DNA of 64,000 nt from BPGX01 sp037447455 (GCA_037447455.1 JBBIGQ010000003.1:1-64000), one strand, 5' to 3'. Shown: positions 35,507 to 45,166, numbered from the stretch's first letter. Program-made: numbers and translations. Notes: generated from the sequence alone by a model not told the origin.

Positions 35507-37938
35507 CGTAATTCAACGTTTAATTGTTTCTTTAATTCCTGAATGGTTTTGTGCATTATAGCATCAATTTCTTTATCTGTAAGGGTTTTGGAACTATCCT
35601 GCAAGAAAAGCCGAACAGCGTAGGACTTTTTATTTTCCGGGATATTTTTTCCCTTGTAATAATCAAAAATTTTTAATTCTTTCAAATAAGGTTTGGCCAA
35701 TTGTTGAATGCATTTTTTTATATCTGCAAAAGATATTTTCTGATCTAATAATAAAGACAAATCTCTTTCTACAATGGGGAATTTAATAATTTCCTGATAA
35801 GTGGTTTGTTTGGTTTTAAAGTTTTCAAAAATGATTGGTAAATGAATTTCTGAATAAATGACAGGAAAAGTTTCTATCTCAAATGATTTAAGAAAAGCAG
35901 GATCGATAAATCCAACAGATGCTAATCCCTGTTGATTAGTAGAAAAGTACTTTATGTTTTTAATAAATGGTGATTGTTGGTCTTCTTTTATTTGAAAAGA
36001 GGTGTTACAAAAATTAAAAATGTTTTCAATGATTTCTTTGATGAAATAAAATTCTTTATTGGAGTGGTAAAAACTTTCTGTTTGAGGGATTTTTCCAGAT
36101 GAAAAAATAGACAAGCGATATTCTTCTTGTAGAGCAGTATTTTCTTTCCAATAAACTTTCCCCATTTCAAAACCTAATATATTTTTTTGTTGATGTCGTT
36201 CGTTTAATGCAATGGTTTGTAGAGCATTAAAGAGTAGAGTATTTCGTAAAACATCTAATTCAACATTAACAGGATTTTTTATTTTTACAAGTTTGTCTTG
36301 AATATTTTCCGAATAAAAGGAATGGTGATGAAAAGAAAGCCCTTGCGTTTCGTAAAAACCTTGATCTACAAGGTATTCCGAGAGTTTATGGGTGAATTGT
36401 GCCCAGAGGGATTGATTGTAATTAGAATATTCAGGAATTTGAAAAGCAATTTTCTTTTTGCTTTGGATTTTGTTATATCCATAAATTCGGAGCACTTCTT
36501 CTGCAACATCTACTTCTCTGATAACATCGGATTTTCGTGGCGGAATTAGTAAAAGCATGCCTTCGTGACTCTCGGACTCTATTTGAATATCCAATTCCTG
36601 AATGATTTTTTTAGTAATTTCAAACGGTATTTCTTGTCCAAACAAATCGTTAACGTGTTTAATAGAATAACCGACTTTGTGAGGTTCAATGGGGTTCGGG
36701 TAAATATCTTTTACCGCCATACTCAATGAACGACCCGCTATTTCAAGGATGAGTGAACATGCTCTGTTGAGTGCGTAAACGACCATTTCTGGATCTGTAA
36801 AACGTTCAAAACGAAAAGAAGCATCGGTCTTTAAGCCTAGTGTAGAGGATGTTCTTCGGATAGAAGCAGGATTGAACCAGGCGCTTTCCAAAAAAATAGT
36901 TTGAGTGTCGTCTTTAATTCCGCTGTTTGATCCACCAAATACACCCGCAATGCACATAGGTTCTTCGACATTACAAATCATTAAGTTGTGAGAAGAGAGT
37001 TTTCTGGTAATGCCATCCAAGGTTACAAATTCTGTTCCTTGTTGGACATTTTTGACAACAATTTTATTTCCTTTGATGGCGCGTACATCAAAAGCATGAA
37101 GGGGTTGCCCTAACTCCATCATAACATAGTTGGTAATATCTACGATATTATTGATGGGGCGTATGCCAAGAGCATTGAGAGTGTTTTGCAACCATTTTGG
37201 GGAAGGTTCTACCTTTACACCATTAATAACAATGCCTGCATAGCGTTTGCAATCTTCTGTATTTTGAATTTCTATATCTATGTCAATTGTGCCGGAAGAT
37301 TCCGGAAAATCAAGTGAGGCAGGAAAGTGTATGGTTAAATCGGCGTATTTCTCGGGATAGTGTGTTTTAAGGTAGGTCTTTAAATCTCTTGCTATTCCTA
37401 AGTGAGAAGCCGCATCACCACGATTGGCTGTAAGGCTAATTTCAAGGATATAATCTTTGGTGGCTTTAAAGTAATCAGCAGCAGGTAAACCAACGGGAAC
37501 ATCTGGTGGTAAAATCATTATTCCGTCATGCTTATCAGAAAGTCCTAATTCATCTTCGGCACAAATCATGCCTTCGCTTATTTCTCCACGAATTTTGGAT
37601 TTTTTAATTTCAATTATTTCTCCCTTGAATGTATGCAACTTAGCACCTATCAATGCGATTAATACTTTTTGGTGGACATCAACATTCGGTGCGCCGCATA
37701 CAATGTTTAGGATTTTATCATTTCCGATGGATACTTTGGTTAGGGATAATTTATCCGCGTTGGGATGTTTTTGCTTTTCAATGACTTCGCCTACAATAAC
37801 ATTTTCTAAACCTTTATGCGAACTGAATTCCGTAATGCTTTCTACTTCCAAGCCGATTTCTGTAAGAATATCTGCAAGTTCGTAGGGCTGTAGTTCTATT
37901 GGTAGCAGTTGTTTTAATAATAGATACGATAGTTTCAT
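35503..37938 (-). CDS. pheT: Phenylalanyl-tRNA synthetase beta subunit
   Basis: An 811-residue beta chain. An N-terminal tRNA-binding OB fold (about 40-155) includes VGEVIEKQKHPNADKLSLTK. It is followed by B3/B4 editing-type sequence (RPINNIVDITNYVMMELGQP), a B5 domain (DVIREVDVAEEVLRIYGYNK), a catalytic-core-like domain and a C-terminal ferredoxin-fold anticodon-binding domain (FPIVERDLSLLLDQKISFAD). With PheS (not in the window) it charges tRNA-Phe. It heads a run of coupled genes with surE. The length is normal for the bacterial subunit. Confidence 0.95.
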   Translation of the reverse strand: MKLSYLLLKQLLPIELQPYELADILTEIGLEVESITEFSSHKGLENVIVGEVIEKQKHPNADKLSLTKVSIGNDKILNIVCGAPNVDVHQKVLIALIGAKLHTFKGEIIEIKKSKIRGEISEGMICAEDELGLSDKHDGIMILPPDVPVGLPAADYFKATKDYILEISLTANRGDAASHLGIARDLKTYLKTHYPEKYADLTIHFPASLDFPESSGTIDIDIEIQNTEDCKRYAGIVINGVKVEPSPKWLQNTLNALGIRPINNIVDITNYVMMELGQPLHAFDVRAIKGNKIVVKNVQQGTEFVTLDGITRKLSSHNLMICNVEEPMCIAGVFGGSNSGIKDDTQTIFLESAWFNPASIRRTSSTLGLKTDASFRFERFTDPEMVVYALNRACSLILEIAGRSLSMAVKDIYPNPIEPHKVGYSIKHVNDLFGQEIPFEITKKIIQELDIQIESESHEGMLLLIPPRKSDVIREVDVAEEVLRIYGYNKIQSKKKIAFQIPEYSNYNQSLWAQFTHKLSEYLVDQGFYETQGLSFHHHSFYSENIQDKLVKIKNPVNVELDVLRNTLLFNALQTIALNERHQQKNILGFEMGKVYWKENTALQEEYRLSIFSSGKIPQTESFYHSNKEFYFIKEIIENIFNFCNTSFQIKEDQQSPFIKNIKYFSTNQQGLASVGFIDPAFLKSFEIETFPVIYSEIHLPIIFENFKTKQTTYQEIIKFPIVERDLSLLLDQKISFADIKKCIQQLAKPYLKELKIFDYYKGKNIPENKKSYAVRLFLQDSSKTLTDKEIDAIMHKTIQELKKQLNVELR

Positions 37939-37942
37939 AGAT

Positions 37943-39019
37943 TTATTTAATTCTCACGCGTGGGTCTAAAAATCCGTAAATAATATCTACTACCATATTT
38001 GTCATAACAAAGATGGTAGCAAACACAAGTGTTGAACCCATTACAACGGGCAAGTCATTTTTAGTAAGCGCTTCGTATACTTCATAGCCAATGCCTTTCC
38101 AGTTGAAAATATATTCTACAAAAACTGCCCCAGCCATGAGCCCTGCAAACCATCCAGAAATGGCTGTTACAACAGGATTAAGAGCGTTTTTGAGTGCATG
38201 TTTGAAGATGATTGTGTAAAAGGACAGTCCTTTGGCACGTGCCGTACGAATGTAATCTTGCGACATGACATCTAATAATGAACTACGCATCAACTGAACG
38301 ATAATAGCTAAGGGACGAACGCCTAATGTAATGGCCGGTAAAATGAGATTTTTAATTTGAATTTTTTCACCTTCCCATACATCTAATTCGTATAAGCTAC
38401 CGGTGGGAGATAGTCCGGTATAATCTCTTAAAACATAACCAAATAACCAGGCAATTATAAGTCCGACAAAAAAGGAGGGTGCTGCCATACCTAAGACCGA
38501 TAAAACGAGGGATAACTTATCGTACCATGTATGGAGTTTAATTGCTGTTAAAATGCCCAGTAAAATTCCTAACACAGAAGATACGATGATAGAAGAAAAG
38601 GCCAATACAGCGGTTTCGGGTAAAGTTTCTAAAATAATATCTGAAACAGGTCTTTTGGTAATATAAGATCGGCGTAGATAAGGTATTTTTAAGGCCACAT
38701 GTTTCTCTTTTCCTAGTGGGAGTATTGTAAAACCACTGTATTTATCGGTGTCAAAATACCAGTGTGAGTTTTTATCTTCAGATTTGTGGATGGAAATTGG
38801 CGATAAATCGTTGAGATATAAAAAGTATTGCGTGAAAATGGGTAGATCTAGTCCTAAATCTTTATGAATGGCTTCTACCTGTTCTTTGTTGGCACGTTGA
38901 CCTAACATGATTGTAGCAGGGTCGCCGGGTAGTACATTAAACAAAAAAAAGATAGCGGTGATAACGCCCCATAAGACAATGACTGAGTATATGAGCTTTG
39001 AAAGAATATATTTTCCCAC
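37943..39019 (-). CDS. ABC transporter permease, oligopeptide (DppB/OppB) type
   Basis: A 358-residue inner-membrane permease of the binding-protein-dependent family. The N-terminus GDPATIMLGQRANKEQVEAI is the usual DppB signature after helix 1. A periplasmic insert of about 80 residues follows before the core helices. The EAA-type cytoplasmic loop is DYIRTARAKGLSFYTIIFKH, and the chain ends GFLDPRVRIK. The family imports peptides or nickel with a second permease, ATPases and a binding protein, none of which are adjacent. It lies four bases from pheT on the same strand. Confidence 0.88.
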   Translation of the reverse strand: MGKYILSKLIYSVIVLWGVITAIFFLFNVLPGDPATIMLGQRANKEQVEAIHKDLGLDLPIFTQYFLYLNDLSPISIHKSEDKNSHWYFDTDKYSGFTILPLGKEKHVALKIPYLRRSYITKRPVSDIILETLPETAVLAFSSIIVSSVLGILLGILTAIKLHTWYDKLSLVLSVLGMAAPSFFVGLIIAWLFGYVLRDYTGLSPTGSLYELDVWEGEKIQIKNLILPAITLGVRPLAIIVQLMRSSLLDVMSQDYIRTARAKGLSFYTIIFKHALKNALNPVVTAISGWFAGLMAGAVFVEYIFNWKGIGYEVYEALTKNDLPVVMGSTLVFATIFVMTNMVVDIIYGFLDPRVRIK

Positions 39020-39105
39020 GAGTCCGAAATAAATGAGCCGCTAAATTAGTAAAATTTATATAAATGGCAGAGAAATTGGGAGCACTCTAAAACGAGAGAG
39101 TGGTA

Positions 39106-39900
39106 TTATTTTTTTTGTGAAATTCTAAACAAATCTTCTTTTTCTTGTTTGGTTAAGGAGTGGTAACCTTTGGTTGAAATTTTATCTAACAAATAATCCA
39201 GATATTCATCTTCATTATTAAATCGTTTTTTTGAAAAAATAGTGGTGGTGGGAGATTTTTTAAATAAGGAGAGTGTTTTGAGGTCAATCCCTTTCTTGAG
39301 GTATGAGGCATAAATGAGTCCAAACAAAGCGCCGCCTATGTGTGTGATTTTCCCGCCAGTATTGAAAGAGAAATCAATCAATGTGCTTAAAATAAATGTA
39401 ATCAAAGCAAAATATTTGAAGGGCATTTGAAGTATGAAAAATAAATGCACCGTGTAATTAGGGGTATAAATGGCTTGTGCTGAAATAATACCCATCACTG
39501 CGGCAGAGGCGCCTAATAAATAACCACTTCCTAAATAAGGAAAAAAAAATTGTGTAACTAACAGAAATAATGCCCCACATAAACCACTCATGATGTAGAG
39601 ATAAAGCAAACGTTTTTCTCCCAAAATACTTTGAAATAAGGTGCCTGTAAAGTAAAGTAGCAGAACATTGAATAGCAGATGAAAAAAGTCGGTGTGTAAG
39701 AACATGTAGGTTAACAAGGTCCATGGGCTGTATAAGAGTTTCCATTCATTTAAAGGCATTGCTATGTAGGGGGTTAAATCGATGTGAAGCAGATGCGTAA
39801 AAAAATTAATCAATACAAATAGTGTAAAATTCAAGACAAGTAAAATGGTTAAATAATTACTGTTGTTCAATTGGTACCAGGTCTTATTGTAAAGTTTCAT
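39106..39900 (-). CDS. Rhomboid-family intramembrane serine protease (with C-terminal tail)
   Basis: A 264-residue polytopic protein. The rhomboid core has the catalytic serine in YLLGASAAVMGIIS (Ser132) and the catalytic histidine in THIGGALFGLIYA (His187); the HxxxN-type motif FFHLLFNVLLLYF is also present. About 60 cytoplasmic residues follow the last helix, including FNNEDEYLDYLLDKISTKGY and LTKQEKEDLFRISQKK, a tail common in Bacteroidota rhomboids. The enzyme cleaves membrane-spanning substrates; none is known here. It is adjacent to a second rhomboid. Confidence 0.88.
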   Translation of the reverse strand: MKLYNKTWYQLNNSNYLTILLVLNFTLFVLINFFTHLLHIDLTPYIAMPLNEWKLLYSPWTLLTYMFLHTDFFHLLFNVLLLYFTGTLFQSILGEKRLLYLYIMSGLCGALFLLVTQFFFPYLGSGYLLGASAAVMGIISAQAIYTPNYTVHLFFILQMPFKYFALITFILSTLIDFSFNTGGKITHIGGALFGLIYASYLKKGIDLKTLSLFKKSPTTTIFSKKRFNNEDEYLDYLLDKISTKGYHSLTKQEKEDLFRISQKK

Positions 39901-39921
39901 AGTATTTTTTATACGAAAAAA

Positions 39922-40659
39922 TTATACATCGGTAAAAAAATAGGGTTTATTTTTTTGCTTCCAGATCCATACCCATATAATACCTACTAACATTCCACCT
40001 AAATGGGCAAAGTGCGCCACATTATCTTCCAGAAAAATACCTGTGAAGAGTTCAATAAGTCCGTAAATTATTACAAACCATTTGGCTTTGATGGGCATCA
40101 CAAAGTAAATATAAAAATAAGAATTTGGGAAAAGCACCCCATAAGCCGCTAATAGTCCGTAAATGGCTCCGGAGGCCCCAATAATAATCATACTATCATA
40201 GATTTCATTTATTCGCTCTGTCCATTTTTCAAGGTACTCGGATGGTATGTTTTCGTGAGGGATTTTCAAAATTTCGGTGTGTATCCGATGGAGTTCGGCA
40301 AGGGGCTCTTTTATAGAAAAGTAATAAAAAATATATTGTGTAAAAGCCGCTCCAAGACCACAAATTACATAATAAATTAAAAAACGCTTACTTCCCCATA
40401 TCTGTTCTAATAATGGACCAAACATCCATAAAGCAAACATATTGAAAAATAAATGCATCTCATTTCCGTGGACAAACATATAGGTTATCAATTGATACCA
40501 ATGAAATTCTTGTGAGGCAATATATCTTAAACCAAGATATTCAGAAATTTCCACATCATATTTGTATAGAAATACTAATCTAATCAAATACATTAAGCCA
40601 TTGATGATTAAAAAATTAATAGTTACAGGTGGTATTGAAAAAGTTCGGTAATTATTCAT
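39922..40659 (-). CDS. Rhomboid-family intramembrane serine protease
   Basis: A 245-residue polytopic protein with catalytic serine in IIIGASGAIYGLLAAYG (Ser163) and histidine in AHFAHLGGMLVGIIW (His219). The VHGNEMHLFFNMFALWMFGP motif lies near residue 65. A loop of about 40 residues between helices (about 115-155) is longer than in the neighbouring rhomboid. It is separated by five bases from mutL and 21 from the second rhomboid, forming a mutL-rhomboid-rhomboid set. Confidence 0.9.
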   Translation of the reverse strand: MNNYRTFSIPPVTINFLIINGLMYLIRLVFLYKYDVEISEYLGLRYIASQEFHWYQLITYMFVHGNEMHLFFNMFALWMFGPLLEQIWGSKRFLIYYVICGLGAAFTQYIFYYFSIKEPLAELHRIHTEILKIPHENIPSEYLEKWTERINEIYDSMIIIGASGAIYGLLAAYGVLFPNSYFYIYFVMPIKAKWFVIIYGLIELFTGIFLEDNVAHFAHLGGMLVGIIWVWIWKQKNKPYFFTDV

Positions 40660-40664
40660 GGGTA

Positions 40665-42485
40665 TTATTTTTTGAAATAATTTAATATCTCTTCACGTTC
40701 GATTTCTTTTATAATTCTTTTTCCGGAAGGGGAGTAGGTAAAATCATTTAATGCAAAGAGTTTTTCCAGAATGGATAATATTTCAGGTTTGGTGAGAATT
40801 TGTCCGTATTGAATGGCGGTGCTTTTGGCCAAAGACCGTATAAAATTTTCTCTTATATCTTTTATTTCGGATAGCTGATTGATTTTGAAATTTTCTAACG
40901 TATTTTCAATAGTATTTTGTACTTCCTGAGAGGACAAGATATCAGGATATGCGGTGATAATAACAGAATTTTTTCCGAAAGATTCTATTTCAAATCCATT
41001 TTCTTTAAATACAGGGAGTAATTCTTGTAATAAAACAAAGTCATTCGGATTTAAATCCAGATGCAAGGGGAACAAGAGTGTTTGGGCAGCTATAGTTGAT
41101 TTCCGGGATTTCATTTGTTCGTATATAATTTTCTCGTGGGCGCGGTGTTGATCGATGATAAGTAATTTTTCGTTTAGAGAACAAAGAATATATTTGTTAA
41201 GCCATTGAAAACACTCTATGGTAGTGGCCGAAGCGGGGGTAATGTTTAGACCTTCTTGTTTTTCTGTGGGGGTAGAAACGTCAAATTTCCCTTTCTGAAA
41301 AATTTTGTAATATTCTTCCCAGGAAGTAGAGTGGTGGTGGCTTGTTTTACTTGCTAAAGGTGCATTGGTAGATGTTTTGAAAGGAGAATAATCGGGTGAT
41401 AATTTTATTTCGGGAGGGGTGGCTGTTTTTTGACGATTAATGTCTCTCATGTCAATGTCGGGCGGAGTGCTGAAATCAATGGTTTGAGTGATTCCCGATA
41501 CACCTAATCCTTTTTTAATGACACTTACTAAAAAAGGATAGATGAGTTTTTCATCTAACAAACGTGCTTCAATTTTGGCCGGATGAATGTTCCAATCAAT
41601 TCGGGCTGGTGGAATGTTTAGAAACAAAAAGAACGGTGGATGATGGTCTGCAGGAATTAAACCTTTGAATGCTTCATAAACTGCATGAACTAAATAATTG
41701 TTTTTGACATAGCGTTTGTTGATGAAAATCATCTGATAGGAACGTTTCTTTTTGGCTATTTCCGGATTTCCAATATACGCTTTTAGTTCAAAGGCGGGTG
41801 TTTGGTCCTGAATAGTGAAAAATTTATTTTTGGAGGTATTATCCAGAAACGCTTCAATTCTTGAGAATAAGTTAGATGCCGGAGGGAGTTGGTAAATTAT
41901 TTTATCATTATGAGTGAGTGAAAAATGGATAGTAGGATGGGGAATGGCTAATCGTTCAAATTCATCTAAAATATATTTAAATTCTACTGTATTATTTTTT
42001 AAAAAATTTTTTCGGGCAGGAAGATTAAAAAATAAGTTTTGAACATTGAATATTGAACCGGTTGGGCACACACAAGGTTCGTTTATCAGGACTTTATTAT
42101 CTTCAATAACGATACGAGTTCCCGTTTCTGCTTCTGCTGTTTTGGTTTTTAATTCTACTTTGGCTACGGCAGCTATACTGGCCAATGCCTCTCCCCTGAA
42201 TCCTTTGGTAAGGATATTAAATAAATCGTCGATGTGTTTGATTTTAGAGGTGGCGTGTTTTTCGAAACATAATCGTGCGTCTTCGGGTGTCATTCCGATG
42301 CCATTATCTGCCACTTGTAGGTATTCTTTTCCGCCGTCTTTTATGTGGATTGTAATTTTGTTGGCTTGAGCATCAATGGCGTTTTCTACTAGTTCTTTGA
42401 ATACAGAGGCAGGGCGTTGGATAACTTCACCGGCTGCAATTTTGCTCGCAATGTGTTCGGGTAATAATTGTATAACGTTAGGCAT
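40665..42485 (-). CDS. mutL: DNA mismatch repair protein MutL
   Basis: The ATG at 42485 gives 606 residues; a TTG two codons upstream is less likely. The GHKL ATPase domain is complete: FKELVENAIDAQA, VADNGIGMTPED and GFRGEALASIAAV. A transducer domain and a flexible proline- and serine-rich linker (about 345-410) follow, then a C-terminal dimerisation domain. That domain contains LIIDQHRAHEKIIYEQM, close to the DQHA-x2-E-x4-E metal motif of nicking MutL proteins, with Arg in place of the first Ala. It couples mismatch recognition by MutS to strand removal. Confidence 0.95.
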   Translation of the reverse strand: MPNVIQLLPEHIASKIAAGEVIQRPASVFKELVENAIDAQANKITIHIKDGGKEYLQVADNGIGMTPEDARLCFEKHATSKIKHIDDLFNILTKGFRGEALASIAAVAKVELKTKTAEAETGTRIVIEDNKVLINEPCVCPTGSIFNVQNLFFNLPARKNFLKNNTVEFKYILDEFERLAIPHPTIHFSLTHNDKIIYQLPPASNLFSRIEAFLDNTSKNKFFTIQDQTPAFELKAYIGNPEIAKKKRSYQMIFINKRYVKNNYLVHAVYEAFKGLIPADHHPPFFLFLNIPPARIDWNIHPAKIEARLLDEKLIYPFLVSVIKKGLGVSGITQTIDFSTPPDIDMRDINRQKTATPPEIKLSPDYSPFKTSTNAPLASKTSHHHSTSWEEYYKIFQKGKFDVSTPTEKQEGLNITPASATTIECFQWLNKYILCSLNEKLLIIDQHRAHEKIIYEQMKSRKSTIAAQTLLFPLHLDLNPNDFVLLQELLPVFKENGFEIESFGKNSVIITAYPDILSSQEVQNTIENTLENFKINQLSEIKDIRENFIRSLAKSTAIQYGQILTKPEILSILEKLFALNDFTYSPSGKRIIKEIEREEILNYFKK

Positions 42486-42491
42486 TTGCAA

Positions 42492-43418
42492 TTAATTTTT
42501 ATGTGCTAATTGTTCTGCCACGATGGCTAAACCTTCTTCAAAAGAATGCGGGTTGTATCCTAATATCTTTTGTGCTCTGGAAATATCTAATCCTGTGATG
42601 GGCGGGCGTTTGGCAGGTTGTTGAATGTCGGTGCTTAAAGAGGGTTTTATTAACGATTTATCTAAATGAAAAAAGTCGGCTACTTTGAAGGCGAGTTCGT
42701 ATATGCTCATAAAATCTTTTCCGCCGATGTTAAAAATACCGGTGGTTTCTTTTTCTGCAATTAAAATACATCCATCGGCCAAATCTTCTGCAAGAGTGGG
42801 TGTTCTGTATTGGTCGGTAACGATGGAAATGGTTTTATGTTGTTCCAAAGAATTTTTTACCCACAAAACAATGTTATATCGGCTCATGTCTTTAGCAGCG
42901 CCATAAACTAATATCGTTCTTGCAATAGCCCATTTTTTCAATTTAGAATGCTGAATAATTTTTTCTGCTTCTAGTTTACTGTGTGCGTAAACACTGAGCG
43001 GATTGGGGGTATCTTCTTCCGTCAGCATTTTTTTTGTGCCGTCAAAGATAAAATCGGTAGAAAGGTGTATGAAATGCGGGGTGTAATTTTCTGATTGCAG
43101 TGTTTTTAAAATAGTGGTCATCATTTCTACGGATTTTGTGTTTTGCATAAAGCAGTCGTAGGTGTTTAATTCACAAACATCCACATTGGTCATGGCCGCA
43201 GTATTGATGATAACCTTGGGTAGGTGTTTTTCAAAAATGTTTTTTAATTGGTCAAAATTAGTAATGTCTAATTCTTCATAAATATAATTTGGGTGATGAA
43301 AGTTCATCCGATCTTTACCTTTTGAAGTAGCAATAACATAATAATTTTTTGAGAGAAGTTTTTGACAAAGTTTTTGACCGAGTAAGCCGTTGGAACCAGT
43401 GATTAAAAATTTTTTCAT
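42492..43418 (-). CDS. dTDP-4-dehydrorhamnose reductase-like SDR
   Basis: A 308-residue extended short-chain dehydrogenase. Rossmann motif FLITGSNGLLGQKLCQKLLS; VIINTAAMTNVDVCELNTYD as the substrate-side motif; HLSTDFIFDGT; catalytic YAHSKLEAEK (Tyr-x3-Lys); and a C-terminal ISRAQKILGYNP. The pattern is that of RfbD, which reduces dTDP-4-keto-rhamnose, though RfbA-C are not nearby and other sugar-nucleotide substrates are possible. It begins within the stop of the K+ channel gene (ATGA) and sits upstream of mutL. Confidence 0.85.
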   Translation of the reverse strand: MKKFLITGSNGLLGQKLCQKLLSKNYYVIATSKGKDRMNFHHPNYIYEELDITNFDQLKNIFEKHLPKVIINTAAMTNVDVCELNTYDCFMQNTKSVEMMTTILKTLQSENYTPHFIHLSTDFIFDGTKKMLTEEDTPNPLSVYAHSKLEAEKIIQHSKLKKWAIARTILVYGAAKDMSRYNIVLWVKNSLEQHKTISIVTDQYRTPTLAEDLADGCILIAEKETTGIFNIGGKDFMSIYELAFKVADFFHLDKSLIKPSLSTDIQQPAKRPPITGLDISRAQKILGYNPHSFEEGLAIVAEQLAHKN

Positions 43419-44455
43419 ACGGTTTCAGATAGTATTGTTTTTAAACGCTTGATTTGTTCTTTTGTACCTAAGACAAAAATTTTGGAGTTGGGGATGATGG
43501 GTGTGTCTGGATTAGGGTTAATGATATATTGTCCATCGGGTGTTTTGAAGCCGATGATATTAGCACCGCATTTATGTCTCAGTTCCAGTTCTTTTAAGGT
43601 CTTGTGTTGTAAGGAAGAAGATAGGTCGCTGAACAAAATTTCTTCTAACGAAACATCGTTTAGACCTTGAGAAGAAATCATTTCTATGAGTTCTACTGTA
43701 TCGGGTTTTAAGACAAGAGTTCCCATATGAGCGCCCCCTACTTTGTCAGGCATGATGACCTTATTAGCACCTGCTATTTTGAGTTTAGTATCAGAGTTTT
43801 CTTCACTTGCTCTTGAGATAATATAGATGTCAGGATTTAAATGTCTGGCAGAAAGTACGATGAATAGATTATCGGCGTCATTTGGTAATGTTGTAATGAT
43901 GGCTTTAGCGCGTTTTGCACCTGCTTTTATTAATACTTCATCATTTGAAGCATCGCTGTTTAATACCAAATGTTTGTATTTGTGGGTAATGTTATCTGTG
44001 ATATTGGAGTCCTTTTCAATGACGACAAACCGTTGATGGTGTGCTTTGAGAACTTGTGCGGCCTGACGACCATTTCTACCAAAGCCGCAAATAATAACAT
44101 GGTTGTGTAATTTAGCAATTTCTTCCACTTTTTTTCTGTTTTTTAAGAATAGATTGAATTCGCCTTCTACAATAAATTGAGTCATAGAAGAGATGGCGTA
44201 GGCAAAAATACCAAAACTTGTAATGATGAGGAAAATAGTAAATATTTTTCCGGTATCTGAGAGAATGGCAACCTCTCTGTAACCTACTGTGGAAACGGTA
44301 ATAACCGTCATGTAGAGTGCATCTAAAAATGGAATACGCTCAATGGTTGTATAACCAATAACGCCGATGATTAAAATTAGCAAAAGTAGGGCTGCTGCAA
44401 AAATGGATTTACGATAAGGATATAAGATGGAAGAAGGTTGAATAAACTTTGACAT
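43415..44455 (-). CDS. Two-helix potassium channel with RCK (TrkA) domains
   Basis: A 346-residue protein. Two transmembrane helices flank a pore loop whose filter reads TVSTVGYREV (TVGYRE at 56-61), where classical channels have TVGYGD. An RCK/TrkA-N domain begins VIICGFGRNGRQAAQVLKAH, with the nucleotide-binding GFGRNG (124-129), and a TrkA-C domain ends the chain. It resembles MthK-type ligand-gated K+ channels. An in-frame TATTTTTG box at 44461-44468 is too close to this ATG for a normal leader. Its stop overlaps the SDR gene start. Confidence 0.87.
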   Translation of the reverse strand: MSKFIQPSSILYPYRKSIFAAALLLLILIIGVIGYTTIERIPFLDALYMTVITVSTVGYREVAILSDTGKIFTIFLIITSFGIFAYAISSMTQFIVEGEFNLFLKNRKKVEEIAKLHNHVIICGFGRNGRQAAQVLKAHHQRFVVIEKDSNITDNITHKYKHLVLNSDASNDEVLIKAGAKRAKAIITTLPNDADNLFIVLSARHLNPDIYIISRASEENSDTKLKIAGANKVIMPDKVGGAHMGTLVLKPDTVELIEMISSQGLNDVSLEEILFSDLSSSLQHKTLKELELRHKCGANIIGFKTPDGQYIINPNPDTPIIPNSKIFVLGTKEQIKRLKTILSETV

Positions 44456-44547
44456 ACGGGCAAAAATAGTTATTCGTTTTTTGGAATACTAACCTTATTC
44501 AAAAAAGAATCGTGTTGATTTTTATCTTGTGCTGTTTAAATACAAAA

Positions 44548-44576
44548 ATGGCTTGAGGGCATTGCCTTCAAGCCAT
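44548..44576 (-). terminator. Intrinsic terminator of hsp20
   Basis: The stem 44548-44560 pairs with 44564-44576 over 13 positions (one G-U), with a three-base loop. On the reverse strand it runs into TTTTTG. It lies 25 bases past the hsp20 stop. Confidence 0.85.
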
Positions 44577-44600
44577 TAGCATGTTCAGTTGTGCGAAAGA

Positions 44601-45047
44601 TTACTTGATTTCAATTCTTTTTTGGGCTTTTTTGATAGCACTTTCTTTTTTGGGTATGGTAATGTTTAAAATACCGTCTTTGTATTCTGCAGAGATTTTT
44701 TCAGAGTCGGCAATTTCGGGCAGATAGAACGATCTGCTAAATGAAGAGTAGTTGAATTCTCTGCGTGTGTAGTTGTCTTTTTCTTCAGTTTTTTCTTCTT
44801 TTTGTTCGGAAGAGATGGTTAAGACATCGTTGTCCAAATCAATGTTGATGTCTTCTTTTTGGGAACCGGGTGCGGCTAGTTCAATCAAGAAATTGTCGTT
44901 TGTTTCTTTGATATTGGCAGATGGAATGGTAGTACCAATCCATTTGTTTAAGGAACTTCCAAATGTTGGGAAGTCGTTTTCAAAGAAACTTTCAATTAAG
45001 TTTTTGAAAGTTGGGAATTTGAGTTCTTGTTTTACAATGTTTGCCAT
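44601..45047 (-). CDS. Hsp20/alpha-crystallin family small heat shock protein
   Basis: A 148-residue chaperone. The alpha-crystallin domain (about 45-138) has strands such as NIKETNDNFLIELAAPGSQK and DINIDLDNDVLTISSEQKEE, then FSRSFYLPEIADSEKISAEY, and the closing GILNITIPKK motif. The C-terminal IEIK resembles an I-x-I oligomer tail. It would hold unfolded proteins under stress in the cytoplasm. It has its own terminator; no promoter was recognised upstream, in line with possible stress control, but this is not shown. Confidence 0.93.
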   Translation of the reverse strand: MANIVKQELKFPTFKNLIESFFENDFPTFGSSLNKWIGTTIPSANIKETNDNFLIELAAPGSQKEDINIDLDNDVLTISSEQKEEKTEEKDNYTRREFNYSSFSRSFYLPEIADSEKISAEYKDGILNITIPKKESAIKKAQKRIEIK

Positions 45048-45166
45048 AGTGGTAAGTTTTAGGGGTTAATTCTGCACTATGTTTAACAAGCATTGTACCA
45101 GTATGTTTAAATATTTTTTTTCGGAACATTTTTTCAGTTTTTTCAATCTGTATCCGACAATTTGGC

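Noticed and set aside
39083..39102. Hairpin CACTCT/AGAGTG as a terminator after the first rhomboid
   Set aside because: Only six base pairs and no T run on the strand of the gene it would serve.
44461..44468. TATTTTTG as the promoter of the K+ channel gene
   Set aside because: It lies six bases from the ATG, which would require a nearly leaderless transcript; chance match in AT-rich DNA is as likely.
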